Below, piece after piece: positions 18,272-27,563 of a stretch of 64,000 nt of DNA (position 1 is the stretch's first letter; each line of letters opens with the position of its first letter). The DNA comes from Paraburkholderia metrosideri. GTDB taxonomy: Bacteria > Pseudomonadota > Gammaproteobacteria > Burkholderiales > Burkholderiaceae. The notes beneath the pieces are model-generated. The model did no database searches. It worked only from the letters and a program-made list of their open reading frames with translations, and was not told where the DNA came from. Where the stretch lies: NCBI RefSeq assembly GCF_904848625.1, contig NZ_CAJHCP010000006.1, forward strand, positions 1 to 64,000, in the 5' to 3' direction. Both the position numbers and the translations under genes were made by a program.

Positions 18272-18520
18272 GGAATCTCCATTAAGTCATCTAAATATGC
18301 CCGACGCATAGCGAGAAGCCCATTACATCGTATGCCGGTCAAGTTCAAACAGACTAACGCCCAGCGCGCGATTGACGCGATAGCGTCGCTCTCATTGCAC
18401 TCATGACATCGAATCATTGATAAGCGTTGACAGGCCTGGTTAGGCGGCTTGGTCGCGTGAATCAAAGCCAACTTTCGCGTTAGCATGTCGTGCATTAATG
18501 CATAACAAAAGGAAGATCAC

Positions 18521-19450
18521 ATGCCATTTGACGAGCGCATGCTGAACGGCATGGGCGTCTTGACAGCGATCGTCGACTGCGGCAGTTTCGCCGCAGCGGG
18601 TGAAGCGCTGGACATGTCGCAATCCGGGGTGAGCCGTTCCGTCGCACGACTCGAAGCGCGTTTGGGTATCCGGCTATTTGACCGCACCACACGCTCGGTC
18701 ATGCTGACCGACGAGGGGCGCCGCTTCTACGAACAGATCGTGCCGCTGCTGGGTGGGCTAGAAGAGGCCGCGGCATCCGCCGCGCAGGGCGCCACTGCTG
18801 TACGTGGACGTCTGCGCGTGAACATGGACCCGTTCTTTTCGCGTCTCGTACTAGGGCCGCGACTGGGCGGCTTTATCGACAAGCATCCCGATCTGCAACT
18901 CGAACTGATTACGCGCGACCAGTTGGGCGATATGGTCGCCGACGGCTTCGATCTGGCGATCCGTTTCGGCGAGCCGCCCGTGTCGACGCTGATCGCGCGC
19001 AAGCTGCTCGATACCCGCATCCTCACCGTGGCCGCGCCGTCGTACCTGAAGAAGCATGGTCATCCGGTGAACCCGGCCGACCTCGAAAGCGGCAAGCATG
19101 TGTGTATCAAGTTTCGCGACCCGCTCACGGGCTACCCGTTCGCGTGGGAGTTTCATCGCGGGCGCAAGAAACAGATGATTACACCGCAGGGCCGCTTGAC
19201 GGTGAACGACGTAGGCACGTTGCATAGCGCCTGCGCAGCGGGCCAGGGGATCGCGCAGATTCTGTCGCTCGGTGCGGAAACGTTGCTGACGAGCGGCAAG
19301 CTGGTCGAGTTGTTCCCCGATTGGGGCGACGAGGTTTATCCGCTGTACGCGCTTTATCCGTCGCGACATCATCCGCCGGCAAAGGTGCGGGCGTTCTACG
19401 ATTTTATTGTGACGCTGACGGGCGGCACAGCGCGCGAAGCGGCTGTTTAA
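18521..19450 (+). CDS. LysR-family transcriptional regulator
   Basis: 309 aa with N-terminal HTH (CGSFAAAGEALDMSQSGVSRSVARLE) and a CrgA/DsdC-like effector domain. Divergently placed to the SDR gene, which it likely controls. The C-terminal region contains the conserved GQGIAQI segment of this subgroup. Confidence 0.88.
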   Translation: MPFDERMLNGMGVLTAIVDCGSFAAAGEALDMSQSGVSRSVARLEARLGIRLFDRTTRSVMLTDEGRRFYEQIVPLLGGLEEAAASAAQGATAVRGRLRVNMDPFFSRLVLGPRLGGFIDKHPDLQLELITRDQLGDMVADGFDLAIRFGEPPVSTLIARKLLDTRILTVAAPSYLKKHGHPVNPADLESGKHVCIKFRDPLTGYPFAWEFHRGRKKQMITPQGRLTVNDVGTLHSACAAGQGIAQILSLGAETLLTSGKLVELFPDWGDEVYPLYALYPSRHHPPAKVRAFYDFIVTLTGGTAREAAV

Positions 19451-19532
19451 AGCGTGAATCGCAGTATGCGCGAAGTATCCGGTGTACCGAGTGGATGGCG
19501 ACGCCAATCTGCTGCGCTGCGACGGAGCGCAG

Positions 19533-19784
19533 CTACCCAATCGTATAGCGATTTTGCGAACCGGGAACATACACGCCGCGCGCGAGCATCAATATTTGCT
19601 CGCGATGCTGGTCGAATGCGGCCAGTACTGCGGGTTCGTCTGAGCCCGCGTTGGGGCTGAGATTCGACAGCACCGAATCGTTGATCGCGAAAGCGATTTC
19701 GCGTGCATTGTCGTAGCCCCAGAAGTTCACGCAATGATGATAAGCGTCATAGCTGCGACTTGGGTTCGGGAAGTTGAGCGACAT
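19533..19784 (-). CDS. DUF1488 protein
   Basis: 83 aa. The NFPNPSRSYDA...VNFWGYDNAREIAFAI pattern is that of DUF1488, small beta-rich proteins of unknown function common in Burkholderia. Start 19784 chosen over a longer upstream reading because GGAG lies 7 bases before this ATG and homologues begin here. Confidence 0.75.
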   Translation of the reverse strand: MSLNFPNPSRSYDAYHHCVNFWGYDNAREIAFAINDSVLSNLSPNAGSDEPAVLAAFDQHREQILMLARGVYVPGSQNRYTIG

Positions 19785-19919
19785 GTCGGGCTCCGGCAGT
19801 TGTTCATCTCCTTTTGGACGTTGCGCTGAATGAGTGGCGCGGTCAAGCGGTTTTTGCTCCGTATTGCGGGCTTGCCAGGCCGCGCCACTCACGCTGGGCG
19901 TATGACGTTATGTTTCGCT

Positions 19920-21365
19920 TCAGGCCGCCTCTTCCAGCAATTCCCGCACCGCCGACCTCGCTTCACGCGCGAGTTCCTTCAGATCGACGCCGTCGATCTG
20001 ATCGTCGGCGACCACGCGCCTGCCCGCGCAAAACAATGCCGCCAAAGACGGTCGTCCACCCGACGCGACGGGTCCGATCGCCGGATCGTGCAAGCCGAAA
20101 TAGCGCGGATCGTCGAGCCGGTACACCGCGAGGTCCGCGGCGAAACCCACCGCAATCTTGCCGACTTCGTCGAGCCCCATGATCTGCGCGCCGCCCGCGG
20201 TGCCCCAATGAATCACGTCGGCGATGCTGGCTGCATTCGCACCGCCTTCGAAGCTGCCGCCGCGGTAGGTCGGCTGCGCCATCATGCCGAGTCGCGCGCG
20301 CTGCGCGAGCCACGTCATGTGCACTTCGGAGATCATGTCGGCCGCTTCATTCGATGCCGCGCCATCGACGCCAATCGATACCGGCACGCCCGCATCCGCC
20401 ATCTCGCGCACCGGACAGATGCCGCTGCCGAGCCGCCCATTGCTCTGCGGACAATGCGCGACGCCCGTGCCGGTCTGCGCGAGCAACGCGATTTCGTCGG
20501 CATCGACCTTCACCAGATGCGCATACCAGACGTCGCTGCCGAGCCAGTCGTGCTCGCCGCAGAACGCGACCGGCGACTGCCGGTACATCGCGTGCGCGCT
20601 GTCCTGATAGCCGACCGTCTCCGACAGATGGCTATGCAGACGCAAGCCGTGACGCCGCGCGAGCGCCGCCGTCTCACGCATTTCAGCGGCGGAGATCGAA
20701 TACAGCACGGTGGTCGGCGCGACGACGACACGTTGCTTCGCACGTGGCGACGCATCGTGGTATCGCGCGGCGAGACGTTCGATATCGGCGGCATAGGCGT
20801 CCAGTGTTTCGGGACGCAATGCCGTCGGTAACTCCGCTTCGAGTTGCCGCGTCTGGGTCGCGCCGCCGCGCAGCAATACGAAGCGCAAGCCGAGTTTGTC
20901 AGCCTCGTCGAACAGAATCGCCGAACTGTCGAACGGCATGCCCGGGTAGTACACGTAGTTGTGATCGGCGACCGTTGCGCAACCCGAGCGCGCCAGTTCG
21001 ATCAGACCGATGCGCGCCGCGAGGCGAAAACGCCGCTCGTCGAACAACGCGCGAAAACGGTACGGCGTGGCGGCGAGCCATGGTGTGAGCGTCGCGTCGA
21101 GACCTGCTGTGTCGCCCTTGAGCAGAGACTGGAACAGATGATGGTGGGTATTGACCCACGCTGGATAAATCACGCAATCGGTTGCATCGACGATCGTCTC
21201 GCCGGGATGCGGCGTGAGCGCGCCAATCGCGTCGATCGAGTCGCCGACGATGCGGATGTCGGGACCTTTCACGCGTGCGGGGTCATCGGCTGAACCGCTT
21301 GCGCCGGTCATGATGGCGGCCGCGTTGCGGATCAGCGTCGAAGCTTGCGTAGTGTGTGTTGTCAT
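19920..21365 (-). CDS. 8-oxoguanine deaminase-like amidohydrolase
   Basis: 481 aa metal-dependent hydrolase of the ATZ/TRZ group. Metal ligands are visible as NTHHH near residue 72, HSHLSE near 255, HLVKV near 287 and the catalytic GVDGAASN near 335. The overall pattern (GICPVREM, SN motif, HDP near the C-terminus) resembles 8-oxoguanine deaminase and hydroxyatrazine ethylaminohydrolase, which hydrolyse an exocyclic amine from a purine or triazine ring. Last gene of an operon with an NMT1-type importer and a Rieske oxygenase. The actual substrate is not determined by sequence. Confidence 0.75.
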   Translation of the reverse strand: MTTHTTQASTLIRNAAAIMTGASGSADDPARVKGPDIRIVGDSIDAIGALTPHPGETIVDATDCVIYPAWVNTHHHLFQSLLKGDTAGLDATLTPWLAATPYRFRALFDERRFRLAARIGLIELARSGCATVADHNYVYYPGMPFDSSAILFDEADKLGLRFVLLRGGATQTRQLEAELPTALRPETLDAYAADIERLAARYHDASPRAKQRVVVAPTTVLYSISAAEMRETAALARRHGLRLHSHLSETVGYQDSAHAMYRQSPVAFCGEHDWLGSDVWYAHLVKVDADEIALLAQTGTGVAHCPQSNGRLGSGICPVREMADAGVPVSIGVDGAASNEAADMISEVHMTWLAQRARLGMMAQPTYRGGSFEGGANAASIADVIHWGTAGGAQIMGLDEVGKIAVGFAADLAVYRLDDPRYFGLHDPAIGPVASGGRPSLAALFCAGRRVVADDQIDGVDLKELAREARSAVRELLEEAA

Positions 21366-21427
21366 AAGCCTGATGCGTGAATGCCTGAATGTCTGAATGC
21401 AAACCTGAACGCCTGGGCGCGAAAGAA

Positions 21428-22294
21428 TCAGAGTTGGCTATCGTGCCAGCCGCGCAACCCGATGCGCGACACCCATGCGGTGATCGCGAACAGCACGACG
21501 CCCGTCACGGTAATCAGCAGCAGTGCAGCAAACAGACGCGGAATATTCAACTGAAAGCCCGCTTGCAGAATCTGATACGCGAGGCCTGCGCCACTGCCGC
21601 CCGTCCCCGCGACAAACTCCGCGACCACGGCGCCGATCAGCGACAAGCCACTCGAAATCCGCAGCCCGCCGAAGAAATACGGCAGTGCGCTGGGAATGCG
21701 CAAACGCACCAACGTCTGCCAGCGCGTCGCACGGTTGATCCTGAACAGGTTGATGAGGCCGGGGTTCACGCTGCGCAAACCGAGCGCTGTGTTCGAGATG
21801 ATCGGGAACAACGCAACGAGCGTCGCGCACAACACCAGCGCGGTGTTCATGTCCTTGACCCAGATGATGATCAACGGCGCGATGGCGACCACCGGCGTGA
21901 CCTGCAACAGGATCGCGTACGGAAACAGGCTCGCCTCGATCAGCGGGCTCTGCACGAACAGCAACGCAATCGCGACGCCCAGCACGGTTGCCAGCGCGAA
22001 AGCCAGCAACGTGATCTTCAACGTGGCGAGCAGACTGCCGAACAGCAGCGGCGCGTCCTGGATCAACTCCGTCACGATCGCCGACGGCGACGGCACCAGA
22101 TACGCGGGCACCTTCATCAGCACGCACCACGCCTGCCACATCGCGAGCACGAGCACACCGACGATCCACGGTGCCAATGCCTTCGCCATTCCGGGACGTT
22201 GCAGCAACGGCCGACGCGCGGGCTTCGCGGCGGCAGTCGTCGCCGCGTCCCGCCGCGTGTTAGCCGAATGACCCACCAGCACTTCGCCTGTCAT
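21428..22294 (-). CDS. ABC transporter permease, nitrate/taurine/pyrimidine type
   Basis: 288 aa with six predicted helices and the inner-membrane EAA-like loop (about residues 190-210, TRWQTLVRLRIPSALPYFFGGLR). It overlaps the ATPase gene by 4 bases (ATGA), and CAGGAG lies before the start at 22294. Works with the ATPase and the NMT1-like binding protein of the same operon to import a small, probably nitrogenous compound. Confidence 0.85.
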   Translation of the reverse strand: MTGEVLVGHSANTRRDAATTAAAKPARRPLLQRPGMAKALAPWIVGVLVLAMWQAWCVLMKVPAYLVPSPSAIVTELIQDAPLLFGSLLATLKITLLAFALATVLGVAIALLFVQSPLIEASLFPYAILLQVTPVVAIAPLIIIWVKDMNTALVLCATLVALFPIISNTALGLRSVNPGLINLFRINRATRWQTLVRLRIPSALPYFFGGLRISSGLSLIGAVVAEFVAGTGGSGAGLAYQILQAGFQLNIPRLFAALLLITVTGVVLFAITAWVSRIGLRGWHDSQL

Positions 22295-23136
22295 GATTGC
22301 ACTCCTGTTGCTTCGTTTGCAAACGATGCGCGGTGCGCATCGGCAATCAACTCCGACAGCGTCTTGCAATGCCGCATGAACGGCTCGCTGACGCGGTAGG
22401 CGTCGTCGCGCTCCAGCACGCCTGCCTGGCTGTCGTCGATCGGCACCTCGGCGATGATCCGCCCAGGCCGCGCGCCCATCACGACGACGCGGCTCGACAG
22501 ATACACCGCTTCGTAAATGCTGTGCGTGACGAACACCACCGTGATGCCACGCCGTTTCCACAGCTCACGCAGATCGCCGTCGAGCCGGTTGCGGGTGAAT
22601 TCGTCGAGCGCGCCGAACGGTTCGTCGAGCAGCAGCAGATCCGGCTCGGTGACCAGCGCCCGCGCGAGCGACGCGCGCATCTGCATGCCACCCGACAGTT
22701 CGCGCGGCAACACCTTGCCGAATGTGCCAAGGCCTACGCCGTCGAGTGCTTCGGCTACCCGCGCATCCGCTTCGCGACGCGGCACGTGCGCGAGATCGAG
22801 CGGCAGACGCACGTTATCGGCGACGCTCGCCCACGGCATCAGCGTGGCTTCCTGAAACACCATCGACATACGCCGTCCTGGTGAGCCCACCGTGTCGAAC
22901 GGCTGCCCCCACCAACGGATATGACCATGCGTCGGCGTTTCGATCCCGGCGAACATCTTCAGCAACGTGCTCTTGCCGCAACCCGACGGACCCAGCAACG
23001 AGATGAACTCGCCCGGTTCGATTGCGAGCCGCACGTCTTCGAGCGCGACCGTGCCGTTCGGATAGCGCTTGTCGACTCGCTGCACCGATAGCAACGGCGC
23101 GGAGGCTTTGGGAATATACGCATGAGTCGCGGCCAT
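22291..23136 (-). CDS. ABC transporter ATP-binding protein, nitrate/taurine/pyrimidine type
   Basis: 281 aa. Walker A GPSGCGKST near residue 50, signature LSGGMQMR near 145, Walker B LLLLDEPFGALDE near 165, and the switch H in FVTHSIYEA. The SsuB/TauB/NrtD pattern is clear. Start 2 bases after the Rieske stop and 4-base overlap with the permease gene show tight coupling in one operon. Confidence 0.88.
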   Translation of the reverse strand: MAATHAYIPKASAPLLSVQRVDKRYPNGTVALEDVRLAIEPGEFISLLGPSGCGKSTLLKMFAGIETPTHGHIRWWGQPFDTVGSPGRRMSMVFQEATLMPWASVADNVRLPLDLAHVPRREADARVAEALDGVGLGTFGKVLPRELSGGMQMRASLARALVTEPDLLLLDEPFGALDEFTRNRLDGDLRELWKRRGITVVFVTHSIYEAVYLSSRVVVMGARPGRIIAEVPIDDSQAGVLERDDAYRVSEPFMRHCKTLSELIADAHRASFANEATGVQS

Positions 23137-23138
23137 GA

Positions 23139-24185
23139 TCACGGCTCCAGATGAATGGGGACTATGTCGCGGAAGACTTCGTTCTCGCCGTGATCGTTCA
23201 GCAGCTTGAGCAGCATGCGGCGCATCAGCAGGCCTGGCTTGTCCGACTCCATATGGCACTCCTGCTGACGGCGCACGTCGATGCACGCGTCGTAATCGGT
23301 CGCTTCGAGAATGTCGCGGTCTTCGTCGGTGATCGGACGATCCCAGTCGATCAGTTCCTGCGTCGAGCACGCGTCTTCGGTGTCGTTGCGGTAGAGCCAT
23401 TGCGACAACATCAGCGTGCGGTCGTCGATCGGCGTCGCACAGTTGTAGATGATGTGATGGATGCCGCTCGCCGGGTACACGCAGCCAAAGCGCCGCGCAA
23501 ACGGCATGAACCAGCGATTGATCAGATGACGCTCGGTGACTTCTTCAGTCGTGCCGGTGATGCGGTAACTGGCCGGAGGATTGCGCACCGGCACGTGTGT
23601 TTCGGCTTCGAAGCCCCAGTCGTTCGGACGGAATTCGTATTTCGACGGCTTCGGGTTATCGAACAGACCGAAGTTGCCCTTGTGCACGAAGCTGAAATGC
23701 GAGTTGTCGAACGAGTTCTCCATCATCCGCAGCGGGCTGGTTTCCCAGCGCTCATAAAACTGCAGGATCCGCCGATAGCCTGGCGCGCCGTCTTCGGGAA
23801 ACTCGGGGATCGGCCGCAGCGGATCGTCGAGCGCGACCCACGCGTAGCCGTAGCGCTCCTCGCAGTGGTACGACTGCACCACCGCGCGTGACGGAATTGC
23901 GCCGCCGTCGTTCTGCGGAATCTTCACGCATTGACCGGTGCAGTCGTAGGTCCAGCCGTGATAACCGCAGGCGATGTTACCGTCGCCGTCGACGAAACCC
24001 TTCGACAGTTTCGCGGTGCGATGGCAGCAGCGATCCTGCAATGCGTGCGGCTTACCGCCTGCGCCTTTCCACAACACAATCGGTTCGCCGAGCAGCGTGA
24101 ACGGCTGCGGACCGGCATCGAGTTGCGACATCGGCATGATCGCGTACCAGAAGCGGCGCAAGACTTTTTGACGGGTGACCAGCAT
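23139..24185 (-). CDS. Rieske non-heme iron oxygenase, alpha-subunit type
   Basis: 348 aa. [2Fe-2S] ligands C53-x-H55 and C73-x2-H76, then the mononuclear iron motif in NSFDNSHFSFVH (H-x4-H) near 165. Related to vanillate-demethylase and N-demethylase oxygenases, which hydroxylate or demethylate rings using a partner reductase; no reductase or ferredoxin gene is in the operon, so a distant one must serve it. Start 24185 has CAAGGAG 6 bases upstream. Located between the binding protein and the transporter subunits. Confidence 0.85.
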   Translation of the reverse strand: MLVTRQKVLRRFWYAIMPMSQLDAGPQPFTLLGEPIVLWKGAGGKPHALQDRCCHRTAKLSKGFVDGDGNIACGYHGWTYDCTGQCVKIPQNDGGAIPSRAVVQSYHCEERYGYAWVALDDPLRPIPEFPEDGAPGYRRILQFYERWETSPLRMMENSFDNSHFSFVHKGNFGLFDNPKPSKYEFRPNDWGFEAETHVPVRNPPASYRITGTTEEVTERHLINRWFMPFARRFGCVYPASGIHHIIYNCATPIDDRTLMLSQWLYRNDTEDACSTQELIDWDRPITDEDRDILEATDYDACIDVRRQQECHMESDKPGLLMRRMLLKLLNDHGENEVFRDIVPIHLEP

Positions 24186-24266
24186 GTGAGGCTCCTTGTT
24201 TCTTATCCGTTCAGACGTGGGGTTGTTCAATGCGTGCTCGAGTGCACGAGTGGGTCGGCATCCACA

Positions 24267-25298
24267 TCACGGCATCACCTTCACGTTCTGAATGAATTGC
24301 AGCGTGTACGCCGCGTGATAATCGGTGGCGGGCTTCAGCAGTTTGGCGTCGACCATGTAGTCGAAAGTCTTCTTCCAGCGTGCATCGCTCATCGTGCCGA
24401 TCCCTTGCGTCGCGGCATCGCCGCCCGTCACGATCTTCAGCTTCTTCAGTTGCGCGACGCCGTACGCGAGTTGCGCGTCGCTCATCTGCGGATTGTCTTT
24501 CCTGATCAGCGCGTTACCCGGCGCCGGATCGTTCAGATAGCTCTTCCACCCTTCCATCGACGCCTTCACGAAACGTGCGACCACGTCCGGCTTGTTCTTC
24601 ATCGTGTCGCGCATCGTGACAATGGTCGTGTTGTACGGCGGATAGCCGTCGTCGGCGAACAGGAAGAAATGCGCGTTCGCGTGAGCCTGCTCGGCCTGGA
24701 ATGTTTCCGACGACGGATAGGCCTGCATCGCCACGTTCTGATCGGCGAAGAAAGGTTGCAGGTTGAACGTGTACGGACGCGCTTGCGCTTCGGTATAGCC
24801 GTACTTCGCCTTGAGCCACGGCCACCAGGTCGTGCGGCCCGAACCCGCGACCAGAATCGTCTTGTTCTTCAGACCGCCGAGGCTGCTGACGTCGGCGTGA
24901 GTCATCATGCCTTGCGGGTCGTACTGGAACGCGGCGGCGACCGTCGTGACAGGAATCCCCGCCTCGACGCCCGACAGTACCTGGAAGTCGTAGCCAAGCA
25001 GAAAATCCGCCTGACCGCCGGCGAGCAACTGCATCCCGTTCACTTGCGGACCGCCCATCTTGATGGTGACGTCGAGCCCGTACTTCTTGTAGATGCCGGT
25101 AGCGACCGCCTGATAGAAGCCGCCGTGTTCCGCTTGCGCGTACCAGCTCGTCAACAACGTAACGTGATCTTCGGCGTGGGCCAACGGCGTAGCGAGCGTG
25201 ACGCCGGCCAACGTCGCGGCACTCGCACTACGCGCGATAAACGAACGGCTCGACGCCGCGAAGCGGGAAAACCGGGAGAGAAGATGCAACACACGCAT
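24267..25298 (-). CDS. ABC transporter substrate-binding protein, NMT1/THI5-like
   Basis: 343 aa secreted protein with signal peptide (about 1-42, ending TPLAHA). The mature part starts HVTLLTSWYAQAEHGGFYQAVATGIYKKYGLDVTI in the style of NMT1/pyrimidine-precursor and taurine binding proteins. It is first in the operon. Start choice: 25298 has GGAG before the ATG and gives a clean signal peptide. An in-frame ATG at 25472 with AAGGAG upstream would add 58 non-signal-like residues and is the alternative. Confidence 0.82.
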   Translation of the reverse strand: MRVLHLLSRFSRFAASSRSFIARSASAATLAGVTLATPLAHAEDHVTLLTSWYAQAEHGGFYQAVATGIYKKYGLDVTIKMGGPQVNGMQLLAGGQADFLLGYDFQVLSGVEAGIPVTTVAAAFQYDPQGMMTHADVSSLGGLKNKTILVAGSGRTTWWPWLKAKYGYTEAQARPYTFNLQPFFADQNVAMQAYPSSETFQAEQAHANAHFFLFADDGYPPYNTTIVTMRDTMKNKPDVVARFVKASMEGWKSYLNDPAPGNALIRKDNPQMSDAQLAYGVAQLKKLKIVTGGDAATQGIGTMSDARWKKTFDYMVDAKLLKPATDYHAAYTLQFIQNVKVMP

Positions 25299-25512
25299 GA
25301 CTGAACTCCGTGTCAATGTAGGGAACGTGACGAAGGTGGGGAACGTGGAACTGGCTGGAATCGCGCAAAGGTGTCGCGAGCGCGAGCGCACAGTGAGACC
25401 GCCGCGCTCGAACGCGGACAGGTGCATCGCCGTGACGCAAAACAGTCGGGTGAAAATCTGGGGCAACTGCATCGCACGCTCCTTGTTGGCGAAACCGGAC
25501 GGTTCCGATCAA

Positions 25513-25590
25513 ACGTCGAATGAGTTCGACGTGGGCGCACGATGCGCCCCAAGAGCAATGCCCCACGAAGGCCGGCATGGTTATGCCGGC
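25513..25590 (-). promoter_or_regulatory. Run of three perfect hairpins in the importer-operon leader
   Basis: Three adjacent perfect stems: ACGTCGAA-tgag-TTCGACGT (25513-25532), GGGCGCA-cga-TGCGCCC (25533-25549, no gap) and GCCGGCAT-ggtt-ATGCCGGC (25571-25590). They lie between the binding-protein gene (minus strand) and the 59-aa gene (plus strand), in the region 25299-25871, which holds no other gene. They look like a structured 5' leader; I could not match them to a named riboswitch. Confidence 0.5.
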
Positions 25591-25871
25591 TCGCTAGCCG
25601 CTTCTACTCTGATTGTCTGTTAAGCGAATGTTGTGCCAGTTGCTGCGGAGTACCGCGCACGCTGAGCTGCGAGGTCATTCCATGCGCGCTGGGTGGGTTA
25701 TTGGACGACCCGACTGCACCTGGGCAACGCGTATCGGCTCCATGGTGGTGCGCGCGAGCTATTTCGCGGGGCGTCACAGGGGTGCCACACGAGCGCCAAA
25801 CGCTAAGTCAACCTACTAGCAGGACTGCCGCTTGCTCCATTAAAAGAGTGGAAACCAACCGGAGAGCGACC

Positions 25872-26051
25872 ATGAGCGAAACCAAGGAACAGCCCAAAAC
25901 CCATCCCGCCGACATCGAACATCCGCAACCGGCCGTGCATAGCGACAATGAGAAGAGCAAGCTGCCCAAACGCGACGACGAAAATCGCGATCAGTCGCCC
26001 GCTGACCATCCCGGTAAAAAGCCCGGCGAAGGCGAACCGTCGGTGAGTTAG
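25872..26051 (+). CDS. Small hydrophilic, probably disordered protein
   Basis: 59 aa, with no hydrophobic segment: rich in Glu, Asp, Lys, Pro, His and Gln, with the phrase NEKSKLPKRDDENRDQSP. CGGAG lies before the ATG at 25872. Charged, Pro-rich small proteins of this kind are common in Burkholderia near stress genes, but I know no function. A longer ORF reading from 25542 is not supported by composition. Confidence 0.6.
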   Translation: MSETKEQPKTHPADIEHPQPAVHSDNEKSKLPKRDDENRDQSPADHPGKKPGEGEPSVS

Positions 26052-26276
26052 CGATTCGCCGAAAAAATAATTCAACGCTTTTCAGGCGGCTTTGCTGCGT
26101 TCCCTGCACCAAAGCCGCGCAAATTTTTCCCTTACAGCACCTTTCGTAACGCAAACATTTCTTCCTGTTTTTTACCGAATATTTTTTCCGCGTAATGGAC
26201 TATTTTCCTGCTTGCAGCGATCTCCGCGCCAAGCGGGCCGGCTGCCGCCCCTTAATCGATAAAAAAGGCGACGCCC

Positions 26277-27356
26277 ATGTCCATCTTCTCCACGTCCCGT
26301 GATCGGCCAAAAGTCTCGATCTGTCTGCCGACCTGCAATCGGCCTGAACTGATTGTCGAGTGCATCGACTCGTGCCTCGGCCAGACCTATGACAATCTGG
26401 AAATCGTGATCGGCGACGATTCGAGGGACGCCCGCACCGCGCAGCTCGTCGCGGCACGTTATGCGCAGGAGCCGCGCGTTCGCTATACGCTGAACCAGCC
26501 GCCGCTCGGCCAGGCGCGCAATGTCGCGAGCCTGTTCGAGCGCGCGAGCGGCGACAAGATCCTGCTGATCCACGACGACGATCTGCTCACCATCGACGGT
26601 GTCGAGAAACTCGTGTCGCTCTGGCAGCTTCATCCGCAACTCGATGCCGCGTTCGGCGACCAGTACGAGGCCGACCACGACGGTACCATCGACTTCGATG
26701 CGAGCGCGCGCCTGAACGCCGCGTTCCGGCGCACCCAGGACGCGCAGGGTCTGCAGCCGCTTGCGGGCCGCACCGGCCTCATCCAGATGTTCCCGAACAA
26801 CGGCTGGATGGCCAACGCAGACCTCGTGAAACGAATCGGCTACAACGAGCAGTACGGCATATGCTGCGATTTCGTGTTTGGTAGCGAGCTGTGTCTTGCC
26901 GCGCGCGAGGTGTTCTATCTGCACGACTATGTGTCGGTGTATCGGAAGACCGCGACGTCGGTCTCGCACAGCACGCGCGGCACGGCAAGCGCCGCCCCGG
27001 TGAGCGCCTATGGGTTCGTCAAGGCGCTGACGTTGCCGCCGCAACTGGAGGCGTCGCGCAGGCTCGCATTGCGCCGGCTGGTGCCGATCGTCGTATCGGT
27101 GCATGCGCGCAACCGGCAGACATGGGCCGGCGTGAAAATCGCGCTCAGTCATCTGTTCGCATACAACTATGGGTTTAGCGCACGGCTTTACTACCATCTG
27201 CTGATGCTGGCGCGCGCTGGGTTGTCGGTGCGTCGGCAGGCGGTCGCCGCGGCGGCGGTGGCCGCGGTGGCTGCCGCGCCCGCTGTGGCCGATCCGGCGG
27301 CGGTGGTGAAGGAGCTGGTCAACGACCTGGTGACGGACAGGTCCGAGCCGGTTTGA
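26277..27356 (+). CDS. Family 2 glycosyltransferase
   Basis: 359 aa. GT2 core: VSICLPTCNRPELIVECIDS at residues 12-31, then VIGDDS, and DDD in LLIHDDDLL near 100 for nucleotide-sugar/metal binding. The last 40 residues are an Ala/Val-rich run unusual for the family. No neighbouring polysaccharide genes, so acceptor unknown. Confidence 0.83.
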   Translation: MSIFSTSRDRPKVSICLPTCNRPELIVECIDSCLGQTYDNLEIVIGDDSRDARTAQLVAARYAQEPRVRYTLNQPPLGQARNVASLFERASGDKILLIHDDDLLTIDGVEKLVSLWQLHPQLDAAFGDQYEADHDGTIDFDASARLNAAFRRTQDAQGLQPLAGRTGLIQMFPNNGWMANADLVKRIGYNEQYGICCDFVFGSELCLAAREVFYLHDYVSVYRKTATSVSHSTRGTASAAPVSAYGFVKALTLPPQLEASRRLALRRLVPIVVSVHARNRQTWAGVKIALSHLFAYNYGFSARLYYHLLMLARAGLSVRRQAVAAAAVAAVAAAPAVADPAAVVKELVNDLVTDRSEPV

Positions 27357-27460
27357 CGCGGACGTTGTGCAGCATGCAGCATGTGCCGCGCGCTTCGTCG
27401 CCCGGTCCGTCTGCTGACGCTCAACCCGCCGCTGTGCACCTCACTTTTAACCACGCTTTC

Positions 27461-27483
27461 TGCTAAGCATTGCCTGCTTAGCA
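27461..27483. repeat. Perfect 9-bp inverted repeat
   Basis: TGCTAAGCA (27461-27469) and TGCTTAGCA (27475-27483) around a 5-base loop, about 100 bases after the glycosyltransferase stop and 80 before the 73-aa gene. Could be a weak terminator (no U-tract) or an operator for the downstream gene. Confidence 0.45.
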
Positions 27484-27563
27484 AACGCGTATTTGTTGCT
27501 TGGCGCTGCGCACGTCGCTGATTACGATGAACCTTCATCATTCACCCAAGGTGATTCGCCATC

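Noticed and set aside
21428..22561. 377-aa reading of the permease
   Set aside because: The first 89 residues are an out-of-frame shadow of the ATPase gene; the start at 22294 has a Shine-Dalgarno and the ATGA overlap.
25490..25590. Guanidine or purine riboswitch
   Set aside because: The hairpin loops do not carry the conserved loop residues of those classes; kept only as an unassigned structured leader.
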